A stretch of 64,000 bases of DNA from Sporosarcina sp. FSL W7-1349 (GTDB lineage Bacteria > Bacillota > Bacilli > Bacillales_A > Planococcaceae): NCBI RefSeq assembly GCF_038003045.1, contig NZ_JBBOOK010000001.1:868001-932000 (forward strand). The letters run 5' to 3'. Below are positions 33,118 to 42,953 of the stretch, piece by piece. The translations under genes were made by a program, and so were the position numbers. A model generated the notes under the pieces. It was not told where the DNA came from and made no database searches. It worked only from the letters and a program-made list of their open reading frames with translations. The first letter of the stretch is position 1. Every line of letters begins with the position of its first letter.

Positions 33118-36100
33118 TCAAACCAACTCCTCCAACCGCAGTTTTTCGTAAATGGCACGCCATTCGCCGAGCGCTTCCGTCGCTGACAGCAACGTACGCT
33201 CGGAAGCGATCTGATCCAAGCTTTGTTTCAATAAATGTTGACGAAGTCCTTCCGCCTCACTGTCAATCCACGCATCCGCCCATTTCTCCAATTTCTCCTT
33301 CTCTTTCCCGAGATAGATGGCGGCATCCTGCTTCATCAGTTCCTCTAGCTTTTCCTTCAGCACATCCCGATCGCCTCTTTCGAAGAACGATTTTGGATTT
33401 TTGAACAGCTTATTGACACTGTTGTAGACATCCGGATCCGGATACGGCATGTCGAATGACAGCATCTCGGCATCCTGCGGCTCATATGGCGCCGGTGCGA
33501 ATGATCCGTCCTTCTCCAGCAACACCGCATTTTCCTGGCGCTGCCTGTCTTTCAATTGCTTCACCATGAAATTCAGCATCCGGAGATTCGTCACTTTCAG
33601 CTCCTGGGTCAAATCAAACCCGACCATCTGCACCGTTTCCGCAAGAGCATGCTTCAACGCCCGATCCGTTGAGTAATTTGCAAATACGGATGGATTGTAC
33701 GATTCCTTGAAGAAATCGAAGAATCGGAGAAACACCCGCTGCAAAATATAGTAGATCAATTCGCCCAACTCATTATGGGCTGCTTTCGTCCACACTTCCG
33801 CAAAATTATAGGAGAAGTGCTGTCGGATTTCCCCTTCCAGACGATCCAATTCTGTCAGACGCTCCGCTTTCCGTTTCATATTCGTCTCGGTCCGCGTGAT
33901 GAGGGAGGCAAGACGCTCGATCGTCTTCACAGTCTCTTCTTCCAATGCCTGAACGGCCAAGCCTTTCAAGTCATGCTCTAAGAAATGATGGAATTTCTCC
34001 TCGAATGCGCCCATGAGCGGGTCGCTTTGCCCATCCAATTTCGCTTCGAGTGCACGCAAGCTCGAAATGCCATGCACACGGGGCTTGCGGATGCCGAACT
34101 TATGCAATTCCTCGGCGACGAACGTCTTGACAGCTTCCGCTTCTTCCTCATCGCTAGCAAGATCAATTGCATTGACGATGAAGAACATCTTATCTAACTC
34201 AAATGCATCTTTCACCCGGCCCAATTGGACAAGGAATTCCCGGTCTGCCCGTGCAAACGCATGATTGTAATACGTAACGAACAAAATGGCGTCCGCATTG
34301 CGGATATAATCGAATGCGACATCGGTATGACGGGCATTGATCGAATCAGCTCCCGGCGTATCGACAAGCGTGATCCCTTTGCGTGTCAGTTCACAATCGA
34401 AATAGAAATCGATCGACTCGACAAAGCAGCTGCGGTCTTCTTCGGCGACGAAGCGGACGAACTCTTCCCGTTCCACATTGAGCGTCGAACCCAGTGTATC
34501 GCGATACACCGGATAGCCCTTCTGAAACGCCGCGATGAACGCTTTATGGATGTGGAGATTTTCATCCGCCAACTCGATCGTCAGCGCCTCCTCCGCTTTC
34601 AAGAAAGCCTCATCCAATGTAGCAACTCGGATTCCCACTTCTTCGAATGACCGGCAGACATCCTCCGTCATCCGCTCTTCCGTTTTCAATAAAACATCTG
34701 CGGTGTCGTCCGCTTTGCCCGGTTCGACCGGCTTGATGCGGTTGATGGCAGCCGTTGTCGGGTTCGGGGAAACCGGCAGCACTTTTTCTCCAATCAATGC
34801 GTTGGAAAAAGAGGATTTTCCGGCACTGAAGGCACCGAACAAGGCAACGGTGAATTCCTGCCCTTCCAAACGATCCGCTTTTCGTTTCAAATACTGGGAC
34901 ATCTCTTGGAATCCTGGAATCCGTTCGACCGACTGGGCAACATGTATCGCATGATCGATCACCGATCCTGAATCGGAAGCCTCCCCTGTCAACACGATGG
35001 CTTTCCGATCATCCTGACGACTTTCCTGATCAGGTACAACTTGTTCCGTGTCGTCAAGTTCTTCATATTCGGCCATTTCGATGACTTCTTTGTCTTGCCA
35101 TTGACGGAGCAGCGAATCGCTCTGCTCAATGGCTTGTTTGGATGGAGTTGTCAGGTTCGTCTCCAATGTTGCGAGACGTTTCCCGACCTCTTCCACTTGG
35201 TCGATGGCGAACAATTTCTCTTCGAGCCGGCGTGATTTCTGTTCCAGCATTCCTGTCTTTTCATTTCCCGCTTCGGAAGCGATAGCGGCCATTTCGTTTT
35301 TCCACGGTTCGACCATCCGGCGGAAAGCGAGATGGATGGCGGATCTCATGCGATCCGAATAATTCAATATCGCGTCACCCGTGATCGTCTCCGATACTTG
35401 GAACTCTTTCTCGATATCGCTGAATGGAACGGACAAATCCAGATTATCGATGGCAAGGGAGCGGTCGTCCGTCAAGATTCCCGCTTCCTTCAATGATTTC
35501 TTCATCAATGTTTTCAGATGGACTTCGATTTGTGTATGAACGAGCTTCGCCATATTATCCGCCAACGCTTGCTGCCGGTGTTCCCGCTCCTCGGCCGTTT
35601 TCTTTGCGCCGAAAAGGAATCCCACTTTAAACCGGGGGGATAGCGACTCCAAATAATCCTTCAACAATTCGCGCGTCTCATAGGGAGTGATGGCGGAACT
35701 TTGCAGCAGGCTATCGCGTTCTTTCTCGAATGCAATCGCAAACCCGTCACCCGATAGGCGCCCGAGCATGTTCTTGGCGTCCGCTGCCTCTTCCGCCAAT
35801 TCCTCCCGCTGCGACCACTCCTCCTCCGACACGATTTCCGAGAAGTTGTTCTTCCGTTCTTCCATTTCGTCCTTCAAAAACTGGATATGTTCATCTTTTA
35901 ATTTCAACAGCGTCTGTTCCGCATTCGCCGCAAGTTGCTCCTTCCAGTTCTCCATGGAGCCTTCGACAATCGCTTTCACTTGTTCAAAGTCATTCTCCGG
36001 CAAATCTGTCCGCTTCAGTGACGTAAAGAATATCCCTTTCGGAATAACTCCCCACATTTTGAATGAATCCTCAACGGACTGCTGGAATGCCTCGAACGAT

Positions 36101-36723
36101 AATTCGCTCTCCCGATGCTTGTCGATCTGATTGATGATCAAATAGACATTTTCGTTATAGCGCATCAGTTCCTTTGTGAAACGGAAATTCAACTCCGACT
36201 GGACATGGTTGTAATCCATCGTATAAAAGACGATATCCGCTAAATGAAGGGCCGATTCGGTCGACAGGCGGTGGGCATCATCCGTCGAGTCGACGCCCGG
36301 CGTATCCATCACCGTGATGCCCTCCGGCAAATTCGATTCCGTATGACCGATTTCAATGAGCGCCACCGCGGCTCCATCCTTACTGAACTTCTTCAACGCA
36401 TTCGGGAATCCGTGTCCGTTATACTTCACCGCTTTGCCGTCCGTGTAGTGAATAATGGCATAATCAGTGTCCGTCTTCGTCACTTTAACGATATTGGCGC
36501 TAGTCGGAATCGGGCTCGATGGTAAAAGATCCCCTCCAGTGAGCGCATTGATCATCGACGACTTCCCGGCAGAAAAATGGCCGGCGAAGCCGATGGTATA
36601 TTCCTGGCGGAGCAACTTCTCCGCAAACAGCGCGGTCTTGTTGAACCGCTCTTCATCGTCGTTCTCTTTGAATAATTGTCCAAGTAAAACCGTTTGCTGT
36701 ATCAATTTTTCTATCTCTGACAT
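33118..36723 (-). CDS. dynA: Tandem dynamin-like GTPase DynA
   Basis: A 1201-residue protein made of two fused bacterial dynamin-like units, as in B. subtilis DynA/YpbR (1193 residues). The first GTPase has P-loop GHFSAGKSS (about 48-56), DTPGVDST and NQID. The second has P-loop GAFSAGKSS (about 626-634), DTPGADS and NAID. Long helical stalk regions follow each G domain. DynA tethers and fuses membranes, helps repair membrane damage and gives phage resistance. It heads a leftward unit with rhodanese and phosphoesterase genes. Confidence 0.95.
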   Translation of the reverse strand: MSEIEKLIQQTVLLGQLFKENDDEERFNKTALFAEKLLRQEYTIGFAGHFSAGKSSMINALTGGDLLPSSPIPTSANIVKVTKTDTDYAIIHYTDGKAVKYNGHGFPNALKKFSKDGAAVALIEIGHTESNLPEGITVMDTPGVDSTDDAHRLSTESALHLADIVFYTMDYNHVQSELNFRFTKELMRYNENVYLIINQIDKHRESELSFEAFQQSVEDSFKMWGVIPKGIFFTSLKRTDLPENDFEQVKAIVEGSMENWKEQLAANAEQTLLKLKDEHIQFLKDEMEERKNNFSEIVSEEEWSQREELAEEAADAKNMLGRLSGDGFAIAFEKERDSLLQSSAITPYETRELLKDYLESLSPRFKVGFLFGAKKTAEEREHRQQALADNMAKLVHTQIEVHLKTLMKKSLKEAGILTDDRSLAIDNLDLSVPFSDIEKEFQVSETITGDAILNYSDRMRSAIHLAFRRMVEPWKNEMAAIASEAGNEKTGMLEQKSRRLEEKLFAIDQVEEVGKRLATLETNLTTPSKQAIEQSDSLLRQWQDKEVIEMAEYEELDDTEQVVPDQESRQDDRKAIVLTGEASDSGSVIDHAIHVAQSVERIPGFQEMSQYLKRKADRLEGQEFTVALFGAFSAGKSSFSNALIGEKVLPVSPNPTTAAINRIKPVEPGKADDTADVLLKTEERMTEDVCRSFEEVGIRVATLDEAFLKAEEALTIELADENLHIHKAFIAAFQKGYPVYRDTLGSTLNVEREEFVRFVAEEDRSCFVESIDFYFDCELTRKGITLVDTPGADSINARHTDVAFDYIRNADAILFVTYYNHAFARADREFLVQLGRVKDAFELDKMFFIVNAIDLASDEEEAEAVKTFVAEELHKFGIRKPRVHGISSLRALEAKLDGQSDPLMGAFEEKFHHFLEHDLKGLAVQALEEETVKTIERLASLITRTETNMKRKAERLTELDRLEGEIRQHFSYNFAEVWTKAAHNELGELIYYILQRVFLRFFDFFKESYNPSVFANYSTDRALKHALAETVQMVGFDLTQELKVTNLRMLNFMVKQLKDRQRQENAVLLEKDGSFAPAPYEPQDAEMLSFDMPYPDPDVYNSVNKLFKNPKSFFERGDRDVLKEKLEELMKQDAAIYLGKEKEKLEKWADAWIDSEAEGLRQHLLKQSLDQIASERTLLSATEALGEWRAIYEKLRLEELV

Positions 36724-36820
36724 ATCCTGTTCGATCCCTTCATCAATTGCTTCTCATATCATACCATTTTTGGCCTCCCAAAGCCGGGCAAATTATTCAA
36801 AACTTATATTTACCGGCATT

Positions 36821-36850
36821 TTGTACTTCGTTCTTTATTCATGGTATAAT
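36821..36850 (+). promoter_or_regulatory. SigmaA-type promoter of the cheX-like gene
   Basis: TTGTAC, 18 bases, TATAAT, 36 bases before the ATG of the CheX-like gene and divergent from dynA. Confidence 0.65.
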
Positions 36851-36886
36851 CGGACTAGCGAATCTATTCAGAGAGGTGGAACCGAA

Positions 36887-37345
36887 ATGAGTACGACATC
36901 CAAAAACGTACAGATGATCTTAAATGGGACGATTTCATCCTTATCGACCGTCATCCCGGTCAAACTGGATGTCCTTCCTCCATCCATGACTGTCCAGCCA
37001 TATGTACAAAAAGAATTGAGCGTTTTGATTGGCTTGGTCGGCGACATCAAGGGCAGGCTTTTGATCGATGCTTCTGAAAAAGCGATCGATTTGATCGGCC
37101 AGGCGATGTTCGGCATGAAAATCGAAGGGGAAATGGTGGAGTCGTTCACTGGGGAACTGGGAAATATGGTCGCCGGTAACTTATGTACTGCGCTCGAAAA
37201 CGAGGGAGTGCAACTCGACATCTCCCCGCCAACCGTAATGACGGGGCAAACGAAGATGTACGGCTTCAAACAAGCTTTCAATCTACCGATTCAACTCGAA
37301 GGCGGCACGATGCTGACCATTTTGCTGACGATTGATGAAGAGTGA
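36887..37345 (+). CDS. CheX-like chemotaxis phosphatase
   Basis: A 152-residue protein of the CheC/CheX/FliY phosphatase class that dephosphorylates CheY-P. The active-site helix pattern E-x2-N appears as GELGNMVAGNLCTALE. The protein has the CheX-type single site, and KGRLLIDAS and the VMTGQTKMYGFKQAFNLPI region match CheX. No other chemotaxis genes are adjacent; the chemoreceptor at 21.5-23.2 kb is the only one in the window. GAGAGGTGG precedes the ATG. Monocistronic, ending at a strong terminator. Confidence 0.8.
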   Translation: MSTTSKNVQMILNGTISSLSTVIPVKLDVLPPSMTVQPYVQKELSVLIGLVGDIKGRLLIDASEKAIDLIGQAMFGMKIEGEMVESFTGELGNMVAGNLCTALENEGVQLDISPPTVMTGQTKMYGFKQAFNLPIQLEGGTMLTILLTIDEE

Positions 37346-37361
37346 GTACATAGGGACCAAT

Positions 37362-37405
37362 AAAAAGAGACAAAGGAAATCTTACTTTCCTTTGTCTCTT
37401 TTTTT
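37362..37405. terminator. Terminator between convergent cheX-like gene and ypvA
   Basis: An 18-bp stem built on AAAGAGACAAAGGAAA and TTTCCTTTGTCTCTTT with T and A tracts on the outsides; usable in both directions. Confidence 0.9.
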
Positions 37406-37416
37406 GAAAGATAGAA

Positions 37417-39327
37417 TCAAGCTTGCGCCACCATCGGGACAGGGAAGATTGATTCGATTTCCGGTTTCAATTGTTGTTCCAACGGATTCAATAACAAATG
37501 GACGGTGCCATAATCCTCCGAAGTCCGGATCAAGCGGCCCGCGCCTTGTCGCAGTCGCAGCAACATGAACGGCAAATCAACTTGCCGGAATGGGTCGTCT
37601 GCGTGTTTACGCCGCGCTTCGAATAATGGGTCGGATGGCGGAAACGGCAAGTCGTGGATAATGACGCGCGTCAGCGCATCTTGCGGGATGTCCAAGCCTT
37701 CCCATAAATGATAGGAACAAAGGAACGACACTTGTTTCTGCTGGAAATCCCGTATCATGGAAGACAATTCGCGCTCCCCTTCGAAGGCGACCCGCTCTTC
37801 CCATTTAGCCGGAAGTTGTGCCTGGAACCGGTTCATCGATTGTTCGGATTTGAACAGGATCAAGGTCTGTTCCCCGTCTTCCAACAACTCCAACACTTTC
37901 TCCGCTTTCTCGCGGTCCTCCACATCCGTTGAGACGACTTTCATCACTTCATCGTAATCGAATGGGGACTGAACGGAAAACGACAGATAGTCCTCAATGC
38001 CCAACCCATCCGCCAAATACGAAAAGTCTTTTCCTACCGAGAGTGTCGCCGAAGAGAACACGATTGGGAGTTTCGAAGAAAACAGTTTTTCTCGCAAAAT
38101 ATCGGTTACCAGCCTTGGCATAACGATGAGGGTCAACTCCCCTTCCCGGTCTTCCAGCCAATCGACCGCATCGTTCTGTGAAGTGAACAGATCCATGGAA
38201 TAGATGTACTGATCGAGATATTCCTCGACCATCTTCAAATCATATTCCGGGATAATGAATAACTCACCCTCAAATACGAACTCTTCTAAAATGGCATGGG
38301 AGAGCCGGACCGCCTCTTTGCCGAGTGCAAGCAGCTCATCCGACCTACCGATCGCTTTCCGCTCATTGTCGGTGAGTTCCACGGAATCATCCAATTTTTC
38401 AAAGAATCGCTCATGGATATCAATGAGATTTTCCATCAGGCCGAGCGTCTTTTCCCGGACACCGTCGACCATGATGCGCTCTAGCAGATGCAGCAGCGTG
38501 CTGTTTTGCACTTCATAAGTCAATGCACGTTGCGCCGAATATTCGAGGAGATGTCCTTCGTCAAAAACAACCATCGAAACCTCGGGCAATAAAGGCAATT
38601 GTCCTTGTCGTTTGCGTGAGTCCTTCGTCCAAATATGTTCCATGTAAAAATCATGAGAACAGATGATGATTTCCACCGCTTCCCGGTAATGATTGCGATG
38701 GAGCGTCTGTCCGCATTTATTGCGCAGATCGCAAGCTTCGCATTGCTGGATCGGATGATAGTTCACCATTTTCCATTGCGCGTCGCTCAATTCTGGATAA
38801 TCAGAACGTTCCCCGTACGCAGCTGTCGATTGGAGGGAAACATTGCCATGGACGAAATCCGGTAAAGAGTCCTCAACCTGTTCGATGAACTCTTCATTGG
38901 TCGTATCCCCCGTCTCTTCTAACCGTTTCAGACATAGGTATTGATCCCGTGCCTTGGCGAGCCGGACATCGATATCTAATTCCAAGGCGTCACTGATTTT
39001 CCGGATATCGCCGTCTTCTTTCACGAGCTGGTCGATCAGCGTTTCATCTGCACAGGAAATGAGCGCCGGTTTCCCGGTATACCGGGCATACACGATGGCC
39101 GGCAACAGATAAGCGATCGTTTTTCCCGTCCCGACCCCCGCTTCCGCGAAGAGCACTTTCTTTTCTTTCAAGGCCTGCTCGATTTGAAAGGCCATAAAAA
39201 TCTGTTCATCGCGGCATTCAAACCCTTTTTCGGTCAAATCGTCATACAGCGTATCACCGATCCAATCACTTAATGAATCATAGAATGACTTTTCTTTCGA
39301 TAAAGGGAATGGCAGTTTTCTTTTCAT
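37417..39327 (-). CDS. ypvA: DinG-family ATP-dependent DNA helicase YpvA
   Basis: A 636-residue XPD/DinG-like superfamily 2 helicase, close in length to B. subtilis YpvA. Walker A is AGVGTGKT, the DEAH-type box is FDEGH, and a late arginine-finger motif is RLRQGAGRLIRT. Cysteines at YLCLKR, CEACDLRNKC fit the four-Cys Fe-S cluster of the family, which opens duplex DNA. It probably acts in DNA repair. ATG 39327 with GGAAGGAG upstream is used; an upstream extension of 53 codons would run through the preceding terminator. Confidence 0.9.
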   Translation of the reverse strand: MKRKLPFPLSKEKSFYDSLSDWIGDTLYDDLTEKGFECRDEQIFMAFQIEQALKEKKVLFAEAGVGTGKTIAYLLPAIVYARYTGKPALISCADETLIDQLVKEDGDIRKISDALELDIDVRLAKARDQYLCLKRLEETGDTTNEEFIEQVEDSLPDFVHGNVSLQSTAAYGERSDYPELSDAQWKMVNYHPIQQCEACDLRNKCGQTLHRNHYREAVEIIICSHDFYMEHIWTKDSRKRQGQLPLLPEVSMVVFDEGHLLEYSAQRALTYEVQNSTLLHLLERIMVDGVREKTLGLMENLIDIHERFFEKLDDSVELTDNERKAIGRSDELLALGKEAVRLSHAILEEFVFEGELFIIPEYDLKMVEEYLDQYIYSMDLFTSQNDAVDWLEDREGELTLIVMPRLVTDILREKLFSSKLPIVFSSATLSVGKDFSYLADGLGIEDYLSFSVQSPFDYDEVMKVVSTDVEDREKAEKVLELLEDGEQTLILFKSEQSMNRFQAQLPAKWEERVAFEGERELSSMIRDFQQKQVSFLCSYHLWEGLDIPQDALTRVIIHDLPFPPSDPLFEARRKHADDPFRQVDLPFMLLRLRQGAGRLIRTSEDYGTVHLLLNPLEQQLKPEIESIFPVPMVAQA

Positions 39328-39356
39328 AGGGAACTCCTTCCTGATTACATGCAAAA

Positions 39357-39378
39357 GGAAGAGGCACAATCCTCTTCC
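39357..39378 (-). terminator. ypsC terminator
   Basis: Minus-strand GGAAGAGG/CCTCTTCC perfect 8-bp stem, 6-base loop, TTTTGC tail, seven bases past the ypsC stop. Confidence 0.8.
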
Positions 39379-39385
39379 AACACTT

Positions 39386-40516
39386 TTATGACTGACGTTG
39401 GCCCCAGAACTGGTACAAATCAGTTCGAATGAAGCCATTGAATAATTTTCTCTTTTTCGTCGCTTTTTTCCCGTACATCGTTTCAAAGTTTTCCAAAGAA
39501 GAGAGCATATAGACGGACCAGGACGGATAATCTTTCATCACATCGCCCAGCACTTGCGCCATTTCTTCCGCCTCCTCGATTTCACCAAGGCGCTCACCAT
39601 AAGGAGGATTGCCCACAAGGACGCCGTTCAAACCTTCTACAGCCAATTCCCGGACATCGCGTTGCTCAAAATGAATGATATCGAGGAATCCCGCTTCAAT
39701 GGCATTCGTACGAGCGACTTTGATCATCCGCGGATCGTGGTCGAATCCAGATATGGACAACGGCTGGTCATAGTTTGCCAAATCCTCCGCTTCCATCCGT
39801 ACGTCATCCCACGTCTTTTTCCGAATCCACGGCCATTGTTCGCTCAAAAACTCCCGATTATAACCCGGTGCGATATTTTGGCCGATCATCGCCGCCTCGA
39901 TTGGAATCGTGCCCGACCCGCAAAATGGGTCGACAAACGGACGGTCGGGATTCCAGCGTGTCAATTTGACAAGCGCCGCAGCTAAAGTCTCTTTCAAAGG
40001 CGCATCCCCTTGGCCAACCCGATAGCCCCGCTTATGGAGTCCCGCCCCGCTCGAGTCGATCGTAAGCGTCACTTTATCTTTCAAAATGGATACTTCCAGT
40101 TTGAATAAAGGGCCGGATTCATCTAAAAACCCGATCCGTTTATAAGCCGATTTCAATCGCTCCACAATCGCTTTTTTCACGATTGCTTGGCAATCCGGCA
40201 CACTATATAACGTCGATTTCACCGATTTCCCGGCAACCGGAAAAGCTGCATCGACAGGCAAATACTGTTCCCAGGCAATCGCCTTCGTCCGCTCAAACAG
40301 TTCATCAAACGTCGTCGCTTTGAATTCGCCGACGACAATCCGCACGCGGTCTGCCACCCGAAGCCACATATTGGTCTTCGCGATGGCCGTTTCGTCTCCT
40401 TGGAAATAAATCTTGCCATTTTCGGTGCTCGTTTCGAATCCGAGCGCCTTCACTTCATCCGCCACGATGGATTCCAGCCCCATCGCGGACGTTGCCACTA
40501 ATTTATATTCACTCAC
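39386..40516 (-). CDS. ypsC: THUMP-domain RNA methyltransferase YpsC (RlmL-like)
   Basis: A 376-residue class I methyltransferase of the RlmL/YpsC group, probably forming m2G in 23S rRNA. Residues 1-60 form a ferredoxin-like part and a THUMP domain follows (about 60-160). The methyltransferase part carries FVDPFCGSGTIPIEAA (motif I), GFDHDPRM and the base-flipping motif IV GNPPYGERLG. The GTG at 40516 overlaps the stop of the GGDEF gene by 8 bases. The neighbour order ypsC-gpsB-rnpB resembles B. subtilis, with the GGDEF gene added. Confidence 0.9.
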   Translation of the reverse strand: MSEYKLVATSAMGLESIVADEVKALGFETSTENGKIYFQGDETAIAKTNMWLRVADRVRIVVGEFKATTFDELFERTKAIAWEQYLPVDAAFPVAGKSVKSTLYSVPDCQAIVKKAIVERLKSAYKRIGFLDESGPLFKLEVSILKDKVTLTIDSSGAGLHKRGYRVGQGDAPLKETLAAALVKLTRWNPDRPFVDPFCGSGTIPIEAAMIGQNIAPGYNREFLSEQWPWIRKKTWDDVRMEAEDLANYDQPLSISGFDHDPRMIKVARTNAIEAGFLDIIHFEQRDVRELAVEGLNGVLVGNPPYGERLGEIEEAEEMAQVLGDVMKDYPSWSVYMLSSLENFETMYGKKATKKRKLFNGFIRTDLYQFWGQRQS

Positions 40517-42254
40517 GCACTTCCCACTCCGTTCCCATTTCGTCAAACATTGCAATGATTTCACCGAGTTCCGATTCGCAAATTGCATCGCTCACATAGC
40601 CGCCTTGGGCTGATGCACAGCCCATCGACCGCAGAAGCTTCATCTGCCGGACATGTTCCACACCGTCCGCCACCACTGCAATGCCGAGACGATTTGCCAT
40701 TTGAATGATCATATCGACAATGATCCGGTTTTCATCCGCTTCGAAGATGTTTTGGATGAAGATCCGATCAATCTTAATAGTATCGACCGATATTCTGGAT
40801 AACAGACTTAAGGAAGAAAAACCGTTCCCGAAATGATCAATGGCCACAGAAAACCCGGCCGCTTTCAAAGCACTCAGTTTCTGAATCGAACGCTCGCCGT
40901 TCGCCATGACGACACTTTCGGCGATTTCCAACTCAAATTGACGTGGCGATAGCCCGAAACGCCGGATTGTCCCCGTCAATGATTCGATTAAATTCGGCTG
41001 CATGAAGTAAATAGCGGAAATATTGAGGGCCACCCGCCCCGGATCAATCCCTTTCACTTGCATCATCACAAGATCCTCGCATACTTTTTCAAGCGCGATA
41101 TCGGTAATCGGCACCATCAGCCCAAGCTCCTCAGCGAAGGGAGTGAAGTCATCGATGGCTTCCGGACCGTCCTGGCAGACGAGACAATGGACAAACGACT
41201 CGATCCCGGCAATGCGGCCCGTTTTCATATCGATTTTCGGCTGATACGTCAAACCGAATTTCCTTTCCTCGATCGCCGCCACGAGAAGTGTTTCCAGTTC
41301 AATCATCCGCGTCACATCGGTTACTAGATCTTCATAGAAAAAAGTGTAATTGTTGCGGCCGCTTCTTTTTGATTCATACATCGCCAAATCCGCTTTTTTC
41401 AACAGGTCATCGAGCGATTTCCCGTCCTGCGGATAGAGGCTGATGCCGATACTAGAGGAAATGAATAGCTCATAGGAACCGATATGATGCGGCCTTTCCA
41501 GTTTCTCGAGAATCCGTTCCGCGAAAATGGCGGCCTCCCCGGAATGCTTTAGCCCGGTCAACGCGATGACAAACTCGTCGCCGCCAATCCGAGCGATAAT
41601 ATCCTTGTTTTTCAATAATTTCCGGAGCCTTCGGGCGAATTCCTTCAACAGTTCATCGCCGATTGCATGGCCGAGCGTATCATTAATCTGTTTAAAGCGA
41701 TCCAAATCGAGGAACAATATGGCGAACATCTTGTCATGTTCTTCACCCGAATTGAACAGCACTTCCATCCGGTGATAGAAGGATTGCCGATTGCCCACCT
41801 TCGTCAACGTATCCGTCATGGAAGCGTCTTTTAAATTCTTCAGGGCGACTTCATGGTCGGAAAGATCGACAAAAATGCCACAATAATGCGTGACCGTCCC
41901 ACTGTCATCCCGGACTTCCATGATCCTGAGCCACTCGGGATAAATCTCACCGTTTTTCCGCCGGTTCCAGATTTCCCCGTTCCATCGCCCTTCCTTATCT
42001 AGGACATTCATCATATTCTGATAAAAATGGGCAGTATGTACACCCGATTGGAGAATGCGCGGAGTCTGACCGACCACTTCGTCTCTCCGATACCCGGTCA
42101 CTTGTTCAAATGCGGGGTTGACGTGGACAATGCGTCTATTTTTATCTGTGATCATAATCCCTTCATCCACGGTCATGAAAACTTTTTCCGAAAGTTCTTT
42201 CGGATATTCAGACAGGACTTCAGAGGAAGCAAAGGATTGTTTACTAGAGTTCAT
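40509..42254 (-). CDS. PAS-GGDEF-EAL cyclic-di-GMP protein with degenerate EAL
   Basis: A 581-residue soluble sensor: PAS (about 25-135), GGDEF (about 145-305) and EAL (about 320-570). The diguanylate cyclase site GGDEF is intact, without an RxxD inhibitory site (KNKD instead). The EAL domain is altered at key positions: EALLRW is ESFVHC, DDFG is DHFG, and AEGVE is ADGVE, although Asn in LNISA, Glu in ELEIAES and Lys in IKIDR remain. It should make c-di-GMP and at best bind or poorly degrade it. It overlaps ypsC and lies between ypsC and rnpB. Confidence 0.9.
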   Translation of the reverse strand: MNSSKQSFASSEVLSEYPKELSEKVFMTVDEGIMITDKNRRIVHVNPAFEQVTGYRRDEVVGQTPRILQSGVHTAHFYQNMMNVLDKEGRWNGEIWNRRKNGEIYPEWLRIMEVRDDSGTVTHYCGIFVDLSDHEVALKNLKDASMTDTLTKVGNRQSFYHRMEVLFNSGEEHDKMFAILFLDLDRFKQINDTLGHAIGDELLKEFARRLRKLLKNKDIIARIGGDEFVIALTGLKHSGEAAIFAERILEKLERPHHIGSYELFISSSIGISLYPQDGKSLDDLLKKADLAMYESKRSGRNNYTFFYEDLVTDVTRMIELETLLVAAIEERKFGLTYQPKIDMKTGRIAGIESFVHCLVCQDGPEAIDDFTPFAEELGLMVPITDIALEKVCEDLVMMQVKGIDPGRVALNISAIYFMQPNLIESLTGTIRRFGLSPRQFELEIAESVVMANGERSIQKLSALKAAGFSVAIDHFGNGFSSLSLLSRISVDTIKIDRIFIQNIFEADENRIIVDMIIQMANRLGIAVVADGVEHVRQMKLLRSMGCASAQGGYVSDAICESELGEIIAMFDEMGTEWEVRE

Positions 42255-42446
42255 CGAAACTCACCCATTCCCTATAACCTAATTCAGAAGATGTATTGGT
42301 ACCGGTGTATCTGGTTGCCGTCTTGCGTGTTCCGGTGGGAGATTGGAAGGCCCGGGTTCGAGCGCTTGCCCGTATACCATGCAGATGCCCATCAGCTCTG
42401 CAAGATTATTATTATATCAAATTATATTCCATCTACATAAGAAAAG

Positions 42447-42469
42447 CTCCCCAAGAAAATAGGAGAGCG
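42447..42469 (-). terminator. rnpB terminator
   Basis: Minus-strand GCTCTCC/GGGGAGC stem with 9-base loop followed by TTTTC, about 20 bases after the RNase P RNA 3' end. Confidence 0.75.
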
Positions 42470-42486
42470 TTCAACTGAATGTTAGA

Positions 42487-42887
42487 ACCATAGTAAATTT
42501 GATAAGCCATGTTTTGTTCCCGTGTACTCAAACGGCTTCCGCCTCGTACTTAGGGTGGTAATCATCTATCTACAGACTGCTGTCTGTCCCTTCTTCCGTT
42601 CATTTCCTTCCGAAGAGTGCCCCTACCATAATTTGGGTTTCTCACTCGTGGGGTTTACCGCGTTCCACCCGGACCGTTTCCGGACCGGCTACGTCACTGT
42701 GGCACTTTTCAGGAAACCTCATCCATATCCCGAAGGACGTAGGATTTATCCCCGCCGTCACCGCGCAATGCGGTGCCCCGGCTTATTTTTTCGCCGAGCA
42801 CGAACACTACGGACATCTCAGAACCGTGTGAGCATGGACTTTCCTCTACAACTTTACGTTGCAGCGATTACCTAAATTCGCTATGGT
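42487..42887 (-). ncRNA. rnpB: RNase P RNA, class B (Bacillus type)
   Basis: About 400 bases with the hallmark RNase P segments on the minus strand: GAGGAAAGTCCATGCTC near the 5' end, GGTAAACCCCACGAGTGAGAAA-type core split across the P4 region, and GACAGACAGCAG before the 3' end. ACCATAG...CTATGGT closes the ends as P1. Length and layout fit class B. RNase P RNA is the catalytic part of the enzyme that matures tRNA 5' ends. gpsB lies next to it, as in B. subtilis. Confidence 0.95.
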
Positions 42888-42894
42888 ATTGTCC

Positions 42895-42923
42895 AGTATA
42901 CAGTACTTTCTATTCACATTCAA
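42895..42923 (-). promoter_or_regulatory. rnpB promoter
   Basis: Minus-strand TTGAAT, 17 bases, TATACT, placing the start at about 42887-42888, exactly where the P1 stem of the RNA begins. Confidence 0.8.
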
Positions 42924-42953
42924 TGGATATGTCGAACCTTGTTGCTTGCAATA

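Noticed and set aside
33118..36723. Suspicion that the 1201-residue protein is an artificial fusion of two genes
   Set aside because: Tandem dynamin units in one chain are the known architecture of DynA in Bacilli, and the length agrees.
42330..42400. A GGTTCGAGC motif resembling a tRNA T-arm
   Set aside because: No acceptor or anticodon stems can be folded around it and no CCA follows.
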